Shown: one piece after another, positions 21,394 to 34,500 of the stretch
How the letters are laid out: each line of letters opens with the position of its first letter
How positions within the stretch are numbered: the stretch's first letter is position 1
Assembly: GCA_033439795.1 (NCBI GenBank)
Contig: JAUTDP010000005.1
Coordinates: 3,129,001 to 3,193,000, forward strand
Length of the DNA: 64,000 nt
From: Sordaria brevicollis
Taxonomy: Eukaryota > Ascomycota > Sordariomycetes > Sordariales > Sordariaceae
Direction of reading: 5' to 3'
Made by a program: the position numbers and the translations under genes
The notes under the pieces: generated by a model
Told to the model about the DNA's origin: nothing
Databases searched by the model: none
The model's input: the letters and a program-made list of their open reading frames with translations, nothing else

Positions 21394-22311
21394 ACAGACT
21401 CCTATCCCGTCCATTCTTGGTACAGACCAAACGCGAACGATCCGAACACTGTACCTCCTTTGCCCATCTCGTATCGACCGATCCTCACCGGCCGTCATCC
21501 GCTAGGCCGCCCGCTACCGCCTATCCCGATCGAGACCGACCCCAAAGACAAGGCCTACTGCCAACCGCCCCTCGTCCCTCCGCACAGGGTGCTTCCTTGG
21601 CAGCAAGCCATCGACATGTATCCCCACGACACCCCTCGGCAACTGGCCTTACCTTTGGGATTACCTCAACGGAAAGCCATCGGTGGACACGAGCACGACA
21701 GCTTTGACTCGCCCATCCACCCACCACAGCAGAAACTCATCACCGTGGATGCGTACAACACCCCTCCGTACGTGGTTCTTCCCCAGCGGAACGCTATCGC
21801 CCCGCACGCGCGCAACACACCTCAGCAACTGGGGCTACGTGAAAGAAAAGCGATCGCCATACCTTCGCACGACGACTCTTGGCCCATTGGTCTGCCCCAG
21901 CGAAGACCTATAGCCATGACCGAGCACAACACCCTTCCGTATCTCATCAAGCGGAAAACCATCCCCGTGCATGCCCACAACAGCCCCCAAAGCGTGATTC
22001 TACCTCAGTGTGAATCCGTTCACGTGCCTGAGCCCAACACGCTTCCGCACCTAATCAAGCGGAAACCAGTTGCCGAGCATGCGGACAACACTCCTCCGCA
22101 ATTGCCGGTCCCGCCCCAACGGAAAGCGATAGCCATGCACGCGCACAACGAGTACTCGCCGCTTGAGGAGTATGTCTCGCCGGAAGGTTTCCCACTCGTT
22201 TGCAAGAAGTTGCCCGCCGGTTGGCAGCCTCCGCGGTGTGAGACTGTCTTCTCGGAGGAATCGGTTGACGGGAGCAAAGCCTCAATCAACGGGGACGGGG
22301 CTGAGCTATAG
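21394..22311 (+). pseudogene. 3' half of the MC-CGH gene split by the hAT element; 19-residue repeats
   Basis: This is the continuation of the frame starting at 2306. Codons from 21394 follow directly on codon 279 once the element and one duplicated ACCCAAAC are removed; 305 further residues end at the stop 22309-22311. Residues encoded at about 21660-22155 form eight or nine imperfect repeats of about 19 residues with consensus LPQRKAIAxHAHNTPxxL; some units have IKRK in place of LPQR. The repeats are rich in His, Pro and basic residues and look disordered. No signal peptide or domain is recognised. If still transcribed from within the element it would lack the Cys/His N-terminus. Confidence 0.72.
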
Positions 22312-24326
22312 TATGGCAAAGTTAGGGCTTAGGGCGTTGTTGCATGTTCAAGACAGCGACAAGGAGGTATAGTGGTGGACAGTGTTTGCGCTTCGATGGA
22401 AGGATGAAATCCGCGGTGGAACGAAAGCGCGTGGAAGATCCAGATGTGTTGACTGGCTGGCATAGGAAGGACATTTGGGAAGGAGTCAGATAATGACACC
22501 TCTAGGAATGGAGTTAGAAGCATGTATTTAATTTGACCGAGTTAGAAAGTCTATAGCTAACCGGTTAAGAAGACTCCGACAGCGTGCCGTGACTTGTTGA
22601 TGTGAGATCCGAATGTGACTGTATGCATGAATGAAGCACCGCATATCCGCTAACAGTGGTAAAGTTTGTTGATGTTGATGTCTGCGCCCGTCCCCGAGGT
22701 TCAAAAGCCCGACATGCCAGGATGTTGGCACAGAGTAGCATCAAGTCACGGTATTTTCGGATCCTCAAGGTTGCCTTTCGGCATAGGAGATGGTTGTTAC
22801 AGTCCTGGGTTGCGGTAGTGACGGGAATGGAAAACAAGAATGACGGTTGAACGAAGCGAGTTCGGTTGCAATGTCCCATTCTGGCTGTGTAAAGTGTAGT
22901 GTAGTTCATGATCCATCATCGTCGAGGTTGTAGTTCCCCCCTAGCTTACTCTGTCTAGGGGTGGGTGCTGACGATAATCGAAAGAAAGTAAATCGTACTG
23001 TGCATCACTAACATCCAAATCCGTCCCGTCCAGTCCACGCCCGGGCACCATCTAGAACCATTTTCATCCAATCGTCCCCCCAAAAAGTAAAAGTAAAAGT
23101 TAAAGTTATCCAAAAATCATCAGAATGGCGTAATTCCCCCGGTGCTATGGAGTTTGCCAAGGACGGGTTCTTCCCCATGTTTTTCTATTTTCCCAAATTG
23201 GGAAATCATCAGAATCATATGTACATTTTCTCTCCGAACAGCTGAATTCCCCGGAAATTGCAAAAGCGGAGCCAACGCCCTTTCGCACTTCGCACTGTGC
23301 ATGCTGCCCCTGAATTGACCTTACTACACATAGAACGCAAGAGACACTTGAAGTTTTCCACATATCGTAAGACATTTTGGTAGTAATGAATATCGAAGAT
23401 AAGACTATGAGGTGTGTAAGCACTTGTTTCTAGTTTTGCATCTTTTTCGGTTAGGAAAGTTCGTGTTTGTGGTTGTTGTGCCATTTCCTGACTGTTGAAT
23501 GGGATCGATCGACGATTTTGACAAGTCTTGCGATCCACTTTCACAAGTTCGACCTGGAACTTCCCACCACGTCTTTGAAAGACCACCCCCCACAGATGAA
23601 AAAAGAATTAAGAACTGGAGAAAGATTGTGCGTTCCCCCGTACATACTATCGACCAGGTACACAATTGTAAAATGTCCGGATCGACAGGAGGAATTTCCG
23701 GAAAGCCTCAACTTTTTCGAGAATTCGAGGGCTTCCTCTATTTTTAGCTCCCGGCTTCCCGTCCCTCGCTTATCCCAGAATCGTGATCTCGGTAACTCGG
23801 TAGACTTGGTTAAAGTGGTCCCCTCCCCTCAGCCTCCCAAAAATATCTCGGCTCAGTTGTTGTTGTTATAATAAAAAGACTGGAGCGTATCCCCCGGGGA
23901 ATTTTCATGATCTCGCCTTACTGAAGTTCGAGAGTCCATGTTGATTGATTGAACCCCTATGCCGACCGAGTCCACTACCCCGTTATCTCCGGTCCAGGTC
24001 CAGCGCAGCCCTACATAATTCCTGCTGATCACCCACCTTTTTGGCCGGTGCGATGCAAAGATTTGCTTCGACAAGTACAACACAGGCGCGGAACACGAAC
24101 AGGAATGCTGCTGCTATCACCAAGCTCAACAAAGACAACGACAACGATAACATGATAGCGACGGAAACAAAACCGATCACAGAGGCAGTCATACCGGCGA
24201 CCATACTACTTTGCTTGCCACCATGAAGATAGTCTACAACAACATATCAACAATAACAATACACCGATTACACCCATAACATTCAACCAAACCCACATTC
24301 GTTTTATAGAAGTTGTCCATTTCGAG
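22312..24326. other. 2-kb intergenic region, no gene recognised
   Basis: GC-balanced, with only short frames and none showing domain content. A pyrimidine-rich stretch and ATTCGTTTTATAG just before 24327 suggest leader or leader-intron sequence of the next gene. At 23088-23107 there is a small AAAGTA repeat. Confidence 0.4.
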
Positions 24327-26042
24327 ATGGGCGGCGGCTTGGTCTTCACGGGCATGCCGCGGAGGAGAGAGGTCCTCGGCACAGGAATCATTCGATGGAC
24401 AAAGGTTGTCAACGAGGATGGCTCGGTCACTTGGCAAGAGTGTCGAACTGGAGCACCAAGCAGTACCAAGAAGGACGAGAAGGACGCCAAGGCCGAGAAG
24501 CAAGTCCTCGAACGGCCAAGCTGGATTACAACCAAGAAGGAGTCCGAGGTTCGAGGTCACAAGCGGCGCGCCACTGTTGCGGAGGACTCGGAGCATAAGG
24601 GGAAGAAGGTTGAGATGCGACCTACTCGCGCTTTCAGCTTCCAGTCCAAGGAGAACATCGAGCGGATTGAGAAGGTTGACAAGGTCGAGAAAGTTCGCTT
24701 TAAGACTCCTTCGCCAACCCGGGACGAGAAGAGAAGCTCTGTCGCTGGACTCGCCTCGAAGTTCGGCAATACAGTAGAAGCTGTGGTTCCGGGAAAGAAG
24801 GAAGTTGAAAGCCCAAGGAAGGTCTCATTCGAGGCACCCAAGACCGAGCAGTTCGAGTTAAAATGCACACGCACTGCCACTCCACCCTCACCGACAAAGA
24901 AAGAGATCAACACCTTCGACAACGCCTTCCGCTCTCACTGGTCTGTCCAAGAAGAACCAAAGCAACAAGAAACCGACGCCGAACTAGCCGCACGCCTCGC
25001 CAACACTGAAAAGATATTCCGCCAACAAGAACAAAAGATCCAGGCGGCACTCGACCGGATCAAAGACCTGGAAAGACAACTCGCCTCCGGCTTTTCCACC
25101 ACTACTTCCGACCAAGATGAGACCCAAAGCAAAGCGTCGTGGGACAACTCGTCCATCGCTGCCGGCGGACAAGAATCGGGACCACTCTTCAGGCAAATCC
25201 CAGCCTCCACAACCGCAAACGCAAGCACAAAAGGTCCGCTCCCCTTCTCTCGTGATGATGATCCGCATTATCGGGTTTTGACCGTCAACAGCAACAAGCC
25301 CGAAGTCTGCGCTGGCGACTACCATGAGTCCCAAAGCGGCAACACGTGCGAGGTAGAGGAGAGTACCTCTAGGACACCGAGTCCGATCGCTGTCAACACC
25401 CACTTCAACATCCCAGCCCGTCAGCCAGAGTTACCAGTGACAACCCACCGGTTTCCTAATGCCCAACCCAAATTCGCCAACATCGACATCCCCAAAACGA
25501 GACCCAGCGCCACCAAACCTCAGCCCGCAGCAACGCTCAAACCCTACCCCCCCTTAACATCCCTAACAAGAACCAACAGCACCAAATCCACCACCACCCC
25601 ATCACCATCAACAAAACACAAACCCCTCCCCCTCCTCCCCACCGACGCCCGCTTCACTAATAAACCCTCTTCCGCCCCCGGTTCCGGTCCCAAACTCTCC
25701 CCGCCTCTTCACTTCCCACCCGGTCTCGGCGCCAAACCCAGCCTCTGCATACCCGCACCTGTCAACTCCGGCCGTCCACGCGTCCCAAGATCGGTATCCA
25801 GCTTCCGCAAACTGCAGAAAATCCGCCCCTTGACGCCGATTCCGGAAGAACCGTGTTCGTTGAAGAGAAGACCGAGGGTGTTGAGGGCGAGGAGGAGTAG
25901 GAGTTGTTTGAGGAGGGTGTCGACGGGGGGGGAGTGTGGGGTTGGGAGGTCAGGGTCGGGGAGGAGTGGTAGGGGTGTTGGGGGAGGGGGTGGTGTTGGT
26001 GGGGGGGAGAGGGGAGGGTTGGAGAGGTGGTGGACTAATTAA
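24327..26042 (+). CDS. Disordered protein with coiled coil and two RVxF-like motifs (571 aa)
   Basis: Function unknown. A single open frame from ATG 24327. Residues 1-40 are the only compact-looking part. Residues 40-200 are highly charged (Lys/Glu). KVRF (122-125) and RKVSF (164-168), each followed closely by Pro, match the protein phosphatase 1 docking pattern [RK]-x(0,1)-V-x-[FW]; this is a short motif and may be chance. A coiled coil is predicted by eye at 217-254 (AELAARL ... IKDLERQL). Residues 330-500 are Pro/Ser/Thr rich. A conserved-looking RPLTPIPEEP lies near the end, similar to RLRPIPEES in 298-963, followed by an Arg-rich and then Gly-rich tail that may not be native sequence. 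An upstream intron is possible (TTTTATAG at 24303-24310). Confidence 0.65.
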   Translation: MGGGLVFTGMPRRREVLGTGIIRWTKVVNEDGSVTWQECRTGAPSSTKKDEKDAKAEKQVLERPSWITTKKESEVRGHKRRATVAEDSEHKGKKVEMRPTRAFSFQSKENIERIEKVDKVEKVRFKTPSPTRDEKRSSVAGLASKFGNTVEAVVPGKKEVESPRKVSFEAPKTEQFELKCTRTATPPSPTKKEINTFDNAFRSHWSVQEEPKQQETDAELAARLANTEKIFRQQEQKIQAALDRIKDLERQLASGFSTTTSDQDETQSKASWDNSSIAAGGQESGPLFRQIPASTTANASTKGPLPFSRDDDPHYRVLTVNSNKPEVCAGDYHESQSGNTCEVEESTSRTPSPIAVNTHFNIPARQPELPVTTHRFPNAQPKFANIDIPKTRPSATKPQPAATLKPYPPLTSLTRTNSTKSTTTPSPSTKHKPLPLLPTDARFTNKPSSAPGSGPKLSPPLHFPPGLGAKPSLCIPAPVNSGRPRVPRSVSSFRKLQKIRPLTPIPEEPCSLKRRPRVLRARRSRSCLRRVSTGGECGVGRSGSGRSGRGVGGGGGVGGGERGGLERWWTN

Positions 26043-26974
26043 TCTGGTTAGAGGTTGAATGAGGGCGGGAGGAAGAGAATTGAAGTCAGAAGGACGGTCG
26101 GGTGGATGCGGGTTGTGAGTTTTGGGACTTTGGGAAGGAGTGATGAAAGATGGGAAGGAAGCGGCTAATCCGGAGTCATTGAGCGAATCCGGGCAAGTCC
26201 GAACAAGAAAAGTGGAGATTTTCGGCATGCCAAGCCGGTCGGTGTGGAGCATGGCACGGAGCCGAACGGGACCGAACGGGGAAGGACACTCTGCGTTTTG
26301 GATGCATTCTTGTACATATTATGCTTCAGTTACCAAACCAAACCGTTATTGAACTACTTAGGAGTACGAAACGTGATTCTTAATATGACTTTAGCGGGGT
26401 CTAATATTGATTCAGACGTCACAACATCAAGCCCAATCGGGCCTACATGTTCCGCACGTCGCCGGCATTCTGAACAACAAAGACGCCCGGAATTGCACAG
26501 CACAAGTGCAATGTCATTCCATATACTGAGTAACAAAAATTTTGTCGGCGAGAGGCTAGTTTATTCTTTCAAGTGACAGCTTGCTAGGTAACTCCCACCA
26601 GACTGCCTAGAGGTGACCAAACGCCATAACCCCGACGAAGCGCCGCAACCTGAAACGACTTGACCAACAATAGCTTAGAAACTCCTCCACCGCTTTAAAA
26701 GCAATCGTCAGGACTTCCACTTCCCAGGCTCAGCATACTCGACCTGCTTGGTTCTTTTCCGACCCACCCCTCACCACCACCACCAGACCCTCTCCACCTT
26801 CGCCTCCCTCCTCCTCCTCCTCCTCCTCAAAAAACCTCACTTCCTTCCCCTCTCCTCCAGAATATTCTTCCCAAATTAGGTACCCCAATCATCATAAAAC
26901 AATCATCCCGTCCTGCTCGTAGTACTCCATGATAACTGGGCTTCGTCTCTTTCTTTCACCTTGGAAGCCGTGTC
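26043..26974. other. Intergenic region, no gene recognised
   Basis: GC-balanced stretch between two genes converging from left and right, with CTC/CAC-rich stretches at about 26760-26860. It presumably holds both 3' ends. Confidence 0.4.
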
Positions 26975-27621
26975 CTAACAATCTACCACGTTTCTCAGAG
27001 GACTTTTTGACGACACCGCCCTCTTTCTCTTCTTGCCCTTCATCTCGACGACGTACTCGTGGGCTTCGACAGCAGACTGCTGCCACTTGGTCTTGGTGGC
27101 AATGACTTTGCCGGGGGCTGGGACTTTCTGTTTTTTTTTTTTGTTCTAGGGTTAGCTTCCGTTGGTTGACACTTGACAGTAGGGTGACGACGACCTAATC
27201 TATGACATTGAAGGTTCATTTGATCGCCCAACATTGTAGGCGGTTCCTTTATTCTTGTTCCAAAACTTCGGGCGAAGAGATGTTTGTCGTCAAAGTATGG
27301 TACGCCATTGCGATTTACAGCGGGCACGCCGGGCAGCGGGCAGCGAGAAGGGATTGACGTGTATCTGCTGTTGTAGGGTGGTGGGTTGGGTTTTGTGTAA
27401 GAGAACCGAACAGGTAGAAAAGCAATAACAAAATGAAACGCAAAGGGACATGGACCTGAAATAAGAGAAGAGGGAGAGGAGAGAGGAGAGAGGAGTAACG
27501 AACATACCTTGCGAAGACGCTTCTGAAGGTGGACACGAGCAATCCAGAGGTAAGAAGCCGGGGATGTGCCCATTTTGCGGAATCTGGGACTCCTGGGAGG
27601 CATTTTCGGCGAAGATGACAT
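26975..27621 (-). CDS. Small basic hypothetical protein, two exons (88 aa)
   Basis: Not recognised. Exon 1 is 27621-27508 (38 codons, start MSSSPKMPPR; Met7 at 27603 is an alternative start). Exon 2 is 27127-26975 (50 codons and TAG). The intron, 380 nt, starts GTATGT and ends with a GCTAACC branch and AACAG; both junctions are phase 0. A middle exon cannot be excluded. The joined product is very basic, with WIARVHLQKRLRK, then VPAPGKVIATKTKW and KGKKRKR near the end, which resembles a nuclear or ribosome-associated basic protein only in composition. Confidence 0.5.
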
Positions 27622-28199
27622 GGATCTTTTGGAGAAACGAAGAAGGGTTGTACGAAAGGTAGCGTATGCTTGAGCAAAAGAAATTTGATAGATGTCTCAA
27701 GGTTTGTTCAAGTCAAAGTTGAGCTTGAGCTAACCAGTTGCTTCTGGAATATGAATGAGAGAAGGAAGAGGGAAGGAGTTGAGATCGAGTCCAGGTTCTA
27801 AGCTTTTAATCATACTTTGGATGGAAGATGAGAAGGAGGATGTCTGTACCAAAATGCCCGCTGATCGGAGAAACTGATACAAAACAGAATGAAAGAAATT
27901 ATATTGAAGTGCATGGCACATGCATTCATCCAGGCTTGTGCTGGGCAAATGTAATGCGGCTGCAAGAATATAATTTCCGCGCGAAAGGTACAGAAAAATC
28001 CGACATATATGTACATCTCAAGGTATGTAGAGCCCGTATAGGTATGCAAACTGCAATGCTAACTGGAGGTGTGTTTACGAGTTTTCACCCACTGGTAGGA
28101 TGTACTACATGCTGCTACCGCCAAGCTTAGTGAATCTCCTTCTTAATGAAGACGTCGTTATATAGGTATGTTATAGCTAGGGCAAAGGCAGAGCCTGGC
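27622..28199. other. Intergenic, upstream of the small basic gene
   Basis: Ordinary GC-balanced sequence up to the copia insertion; no gene is seen. Confidence 0.4.
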
Positions 28200-28204
28200 G
28201 TATT
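28200..28204. repeat. TSD of the copia element (GTATT), left copy
   Basis: GTATT, repeated at 35222-35226 after the other LTR. Confidence 0.88.
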
Positions 28205-28378
28205 TGTTGAACCATACGGATAAGCATCACGTGAGGGAGGCGAAAATGTGGTAGTGAAGTTTGATTAATTAAAGAGAAAGAGAGTAAGAGAAGAGGGAGA
28301 CGAAGTTTAGCTATATATATAAAGGAAATTATATATAGATCGTATCTACTATATTAAGATATATAAATAGTTTTAATA
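28205..28378 (-). repeat. 3' LTR of the copia element
   Basis: 174 bp, collinear with 35048-35221; the paired ends are TGTTGAACCATACGG here and TATTGAACTATATAG there. The differences are transitions. Confidence 0.9.
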
Positions 28379-28392
28379 CTCCCCTTCGATCT
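28379..28392 (-). promoter_or_regulatory. Polypurine tract of the copia element
   Basis: On the minus strand AGATCGAAGGGGAG lies directly before the 3' LTR, the expected plus-strand primer. Confidence 0.7.
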
Positions 28393-28599
28393 AAATATAA
28401 ATTGCCTTATATAATAATAGACGGGTAAACGAAAAAATAGAGGGAATAATTACTAAAGGCGGTAAAAATAAGGTTATTTATAAATAGCTTTCTTTTTCGC
28501 CTATTATAGTTAATATTAGTAAAATTTAATAAGAAAAAGGATTATTACCGGAAGGGATATATAAAGAAAAAAGGGAATAATTAAAGGGAGAAATTTTTA

Positions 28600-31500
28600 A
28601 GAGGGAAGAAAAAAAAATAATAAAAAGTATAAAAATAGTAAGAATTTTTAATATAATAGTCGTAAAACCTTATAAATAATACTAATCGATTTATTTCGTC
28701 GAAATAAATACAATAATAGTAAAAATATAACCGCAAAGCTATAGGAAGGTAAGGAATAACCGTAAATCGATTTTTAAAATTCTTACGAAATATCGTAAAT
28801 CGATTTTTAAAATCCCGTATAATAACGAATTTCGCAGAGCTAAAAAATTACGGATTTAATTATTAAATCGTATTTTTAATAAATTAAAGGGTAATAAAAT
28901 TATAAAGGGATTAATTAAATATAAAATAGACTAAAAGATAAAAAATATAAAGGGTAAATAAAAGTACTAATAGGGTAATAATTAATTAAACGAATTAGTA
29001 TAATAATATAACGGTATAAAATATTAAATTATAATAAACGATATAGCGGAGAATACCCTAAAGGACCCGTAATAGCGTTAAAAAACGTCCTTAAATAAAG
29101 CCTTCGTAAAAATATTAATTATTTATTCGGTTATAAAAATATATTTAAAGGTAATTTCGCTACGGCCTTACGCTTCGTAATATTATATATACTAAATTTT
29201 AATATATTTCGTTTTAGAATAGTATTAAAAATTATTCGTAAATTATATAGCGCCTTAATTATTATAATAAATAAAGGTAATCTAAGTAAGTACGTAAATA
29301 AAATCGATTAATAATTATTTAAACTATATAATTTCTTTAAATATTTAAATTTGTATTATAACCTTTACTTCGTAAAAGGATAGGATAATAATTTACTAGC
29401 GTTTAAAAGATTAATTAATAAAAACATTACTAATTTAGAAAATATATCCTTTAATAGACCGATTAATAGCGTTATATCCGCTTTAATTAGAATTAGAATA
29501 ATTTAAAAGGGTATATTTAAGATTAAAGGTAGAATTAAATATATAAATAAAATAATAATTTAGGGTATATTAAAAGTATTAAAAAATGCGTTTTATAATT
29601 ATAATATACATTTTAATAAGTTTAGTAAAGTAGTAACTATAGAAGGATATTATAAAGGCGATATCTAATCGTATATTAAATATAGCGTATATAAGCGAGC
29701 CGATAGCGCGGGCGTATTAATACTTATCGTTATCAAAGGTTCGAAAATCCTTAAAAGGTTTAAATATTTTATTTATTTCTATAAATATTAATATTAATTT
29801 ACCGTTAAATATATTAAAATTTTCGAATACTTTTTTAATATAAGCCTTTTAATTAAATCGAATAGTACGGTTTAATTTATCGTAAGTAATTAATATATTT
29901 AAATAATATAAATATAAATTTATATCGGTTATTTTAAAACGTTAATTAAAGGCGCTTTTTAAAACCTAAATTTTAAATTTAGAGGGGCCTATAATAAATA
30001 AATCGTCGACGTAAATAGCGATAAAAGTTATTCTTTTATTAAAAATAATAATATTAAATAAGAGTAATTTAAAACCGAAGTTAGCGAGGAAGGTGGTTAA
30101 AGTATTATATTATATATAAGGACTCTACTTTAATCCGTAAAGGGCGCGGTTAAATTTATAAAACTTTTTTAAATTATTTATAATAATATTAAACAATTAT
30201 ACTACGTAAATTTCTTCTTTAATAAGGTTGTAAAGAAAAATAGTTTAAACGTTTATTTATTCTAATTTTAAATCAAAAGTAATAATAAATACGAAAATAA
30301 ACTTATAGCTTATAAACTTTACAACCGAAGCGAAAATCTTATTATAATTAATCCCTTCCTATTATTCGAAATTATAAATTACCTAACGAATTTTATAGCG
30401 AAGGACCTCGCTATTAGAATTAATTTTAAATTTATAAACCTATTTTCTAATTAAAAATCGTTAATTAATATTAGGCGGGATAAATATTTAAATTTTATTT
30501 TCGATAAGGGAATTATATTTAATTTATATAATTTCGAATTATTATAATTAATTAGGACGTTATTTAACTTTTCGAAGTATTTAAAGTTTTATAATAAATA
30601 GGATAACGAGGGTAATAAAAGCTAATAAATCGGGTTTTTATCCGTTTATAACTATTAATAATAATTATTATTTATTAAAAATAATAGGATCTAAGGGATG
30701 GAATTTAGGGTAGCGATTTATAACGGAACGTAAATAATTAGGGTCGAAAAGGCTTAAATTACTACCGATATAAATAATATTGAATATAAGTAAAGATTTA
30801 AATGGTATTATCGAAGCGGAGTATTATAACAAATCCTTTAAAAAAGAAGGTTGGAAGGATTAAACGTTAAAAAATAGTAAAAAGGATAAACCGGAGAGCG
30901 TAAATTAATATAAAAGCGGTATAATTAAATTAAAATTTCCCCCCGATTATAATATTAGAATTCCTTCGTAATTCGTATTTAATTCGGATTTAGAATTTAA
31001 AGGAATTCCCTTTAATTAAAAAGGTAAGGAAGAAGTAACGGGAAGGATATCTAGGGAATTTAAACACCTTTCCGCTATAATACTGGGTATATTTAATTTA
31101 AAAGAAGGGGTTATAAAAAGAGGGGAAAATATAGGGATTAAAGGGTTATTAATATTAAAAACTATAATAAAGGTATTAAAATAATTAAGCGCTAATATGG
31201 GCGTAAAAGGGGAAGGTAATAATTTTAATAAATTTTTTTCGTCAATAGTAATTAAATTAATAAAAATATATACGTATATTTTATTAATAATTATATTATT
31301 AATATTAATAATTTTATTATTATCCGTAAGGATAATATAATTAATTAATCCTTTATAATTTAATAATTTACTTCGGCCAATTATAGGGGTTAATTTTCTT
31401 AAAAAATTTATATTAATAAATTTATAATAGTAAAAGGCGTTAATAACCCTAAAGTAAAAAAGATTAGGCTTAAAACCGAATTACGCTTCGAATAGAATTT

Positions 31501-34500
31501 TATTTATTATTCGATTAAGAAACTTATTTTTAAAATATACGATTATTTAGAATAGGATTAGCTAAAAGCGATAATAAAAATTTCCGGCGAAAAGAATAAT
31601 AATAATACGTTCTTATAAAACTTTATTAAAACGTTTTATAATACTATTTTACTAATATTAATTAACCGTAAAGTAATTAAATATTATAAAACGGTTCCGG
31701 TATTAATATTAAAATCTCCCGCTAATATTTTCGCCGGCCCGATTTAAATATATATACTATATAAGGCGCTTAAATTTATTAACTTTATAATATTATCGTT
31801 CAATAACGTCTGGAAATTTATCTTTTATTTTAATAATATAATATTATATAAATTAAATAAAATTATCTATAATTATAACCTAATACTTTTATCCCTTTAA
31901 ACTTTTAAAATAAAATAGGCCGTATATATTAATATAAATATATTCGAAAGGCTAACTCCCTTTACGTATTATTACTTTATAGGGAATTTATTTAAACCGC
32001 CTTAAAGTATATTTATTATAAAAATAGGAATTAAAGATGGGGTAAATACTAGTAATTATAAATTAGAGTATAATAATATTTAATTTACCGAGGTAAATTA
32101 GTTATTTATATTAGATTTTAAATCGTTTACATTTTATAACGTAAATAGTAAGGGTAAAGTATAATTAGGGGTTGGATTTAGAAATTAATTAATTTAAAAT
32201 ATAAACGCTATTAATTTCGAAATTTTTAAAGCGGATTTTATAATTATATATTCCGATAATAATATTATTTTTAAATATTACGACGAAGTTTTTACAATTT
32301 AATTATAAAATAGAAAGAAGGTTATAAATTATTTTTAATAAATAATAAACTCCTTCGAAAAAAATAAACGAAGCGTTTTTACTTATAATAATTCGAAATA
32401 TATAAGTATTAATCCCTTCTAAAGTAATTTCTATATTATTTATCCCTATAATCGGAGGGTTAATATAAAGATATAAATTCCGAAAATTGGCTTTATTGTA
32501 AAATATATAATTAATAACGTTTAAATCGATAATAATAATATATTAGAAATTATATAGAAAATTATAGCGGGCTTTAAATATAGATAAGGCGACAATTCTA
32601 TTAACAAATTTAAAATTAAAAGGGGGCAATACGTTTAAAAATTAATCGGTAGCTAAAATCGTATTAATAAAGGTTAGGGTAATATTTTAAAAATTTAATA
32701 TTAAAAGCGTAATTAACGTAAGAACGAAAAAAGTAGAATTAAAAATAGGTAAGGGGTTAGCGAAGGTTTCGGCCGGAGCTCCCCTTCGTTAAAACGTAAT
32801 TTTAAACGTTATAGGAATAAATAAAATAGAATTAAAAATAAATAATAGGACGTTATAGGGTAATATTTGGGCGTTCCATTAGGAAATATAATTAAATAAT
32901 ATTCCCTTTAGGAAAATAAAAGAAATTAAAAATAGCGCAGGGGTAGAAAAAAAATACGGGTTAATAACGATACTAAGTACCGTTGGATTTATAATATTCG
33001 AAAAAGGGGATTATAAGCCGGGTATACCCTAATCGGTATACGAACGTTTATTAAGACGAAGGTTTTTTAAAAGCTTTTTATTATCGAATACTTTATTTAA
33101 ATTTATTACAATTAATATAATAATAAAGGGTTAAATATTTAATAAAATAACTTTAAAAACGTCGCCTTAGTTTTTATTAACGTATTTTTCGGGGTATTAA
33201 ACGTTATAACGTTTATCGCTATAATTAAATATTTTATAGAAGAAATATAATTTCTATTTCTTATTTATAGAACCCGAATTATAAGCGCGCTTATTAATAT
33301 TTTTAAATTTGAATAAAGAAAGGTTTTAAGAAACGTAGGCAATTAAAGTAATTTATAAATCGAAATAAATTTCTTTCTTTTTTTTATCCTAATTTTAATA
33401 TTAATTAATTAATACCTCTTTAATTTTAATAATACGTTTAATTTAATTAAGTGTAATAATATAATAAATTATAATATTTAAATTATCCTATTCCAATAAA
33501 ATAAGGTAATTTTAAATAAATCGAAATATAAAGGTATTATATTTTAGGCTTAATCCAAAGAAGAAATAGTCGATTAATTAAAGGATTTAAAATTTAATAT
33601 ATTCCGGATTTATTTCGGTTAATTTTTCTTAAATAATTTGGATTTCGTTTATAAAATCCGTAATAATACCGCCGTAATTAATTAAAGAAAATTTGCAAAA
33701 ACGCGTAAAAATATTATAATAGCCCTTTATATCGCGTAAACGGTATTTATTCTAAACTTAATTAAAGGTTATATAAACGGTTTCGTAACCAATATTTTTA
33801 AAATCGTTACGAATAATAGGGGCGAGCTTTAAAACGAAAGTACGTAATTATTAACGCTATTCAATTTATTAAACGTTATATTTTTCTTTATTCTTTTAAT
33901 TAAGGGCGCCGTTACGAAGCTTAAAAGGCGTAGAATCGTTATAAATATTAAAAATTAAACGCAATATAATAAAGGCTAAAAAGGATTTATATTATAACGT
34001 ATAATTATAATTACTATTTTCGAGGAACGGAATATTAAAAAATTTTTTAAAGGATTTATTAACTATTTTTATAATTTAAATAAACGGCGAAGTTAAATAT
34101 TTAAATACGAAAGAGAAATAAGAATTAAGGGAATAATAGGAATTAAGGGAATAATAAGAATCGGGGGAATAAGTAATTTAGTAATAAAGTTTTAAATATT
34201 AGTAGAATTTAAAGGTAAAAATAAAATAGGGTTAATAGTAATATTAAAAAGAGAGGTAATAGAAGTAGGAGGTAACGGTATAATAAATAGTAAATTTTAG
34301 AATAAAGGACGGAAAATATATAATATAATAATAATTTCTTTTAATAAATACGCGAAATCGCGACGCAAATATTAGTACGTAATAAATAATTTTATAAAAT
34401 ACGGCCGGAGGTTATACCGATATATTCTATTCGAAATTTATTAAAAATCTTTTATAGGGTAAATATACTAAATTTTAAATATAAATATAAATATAAATAT

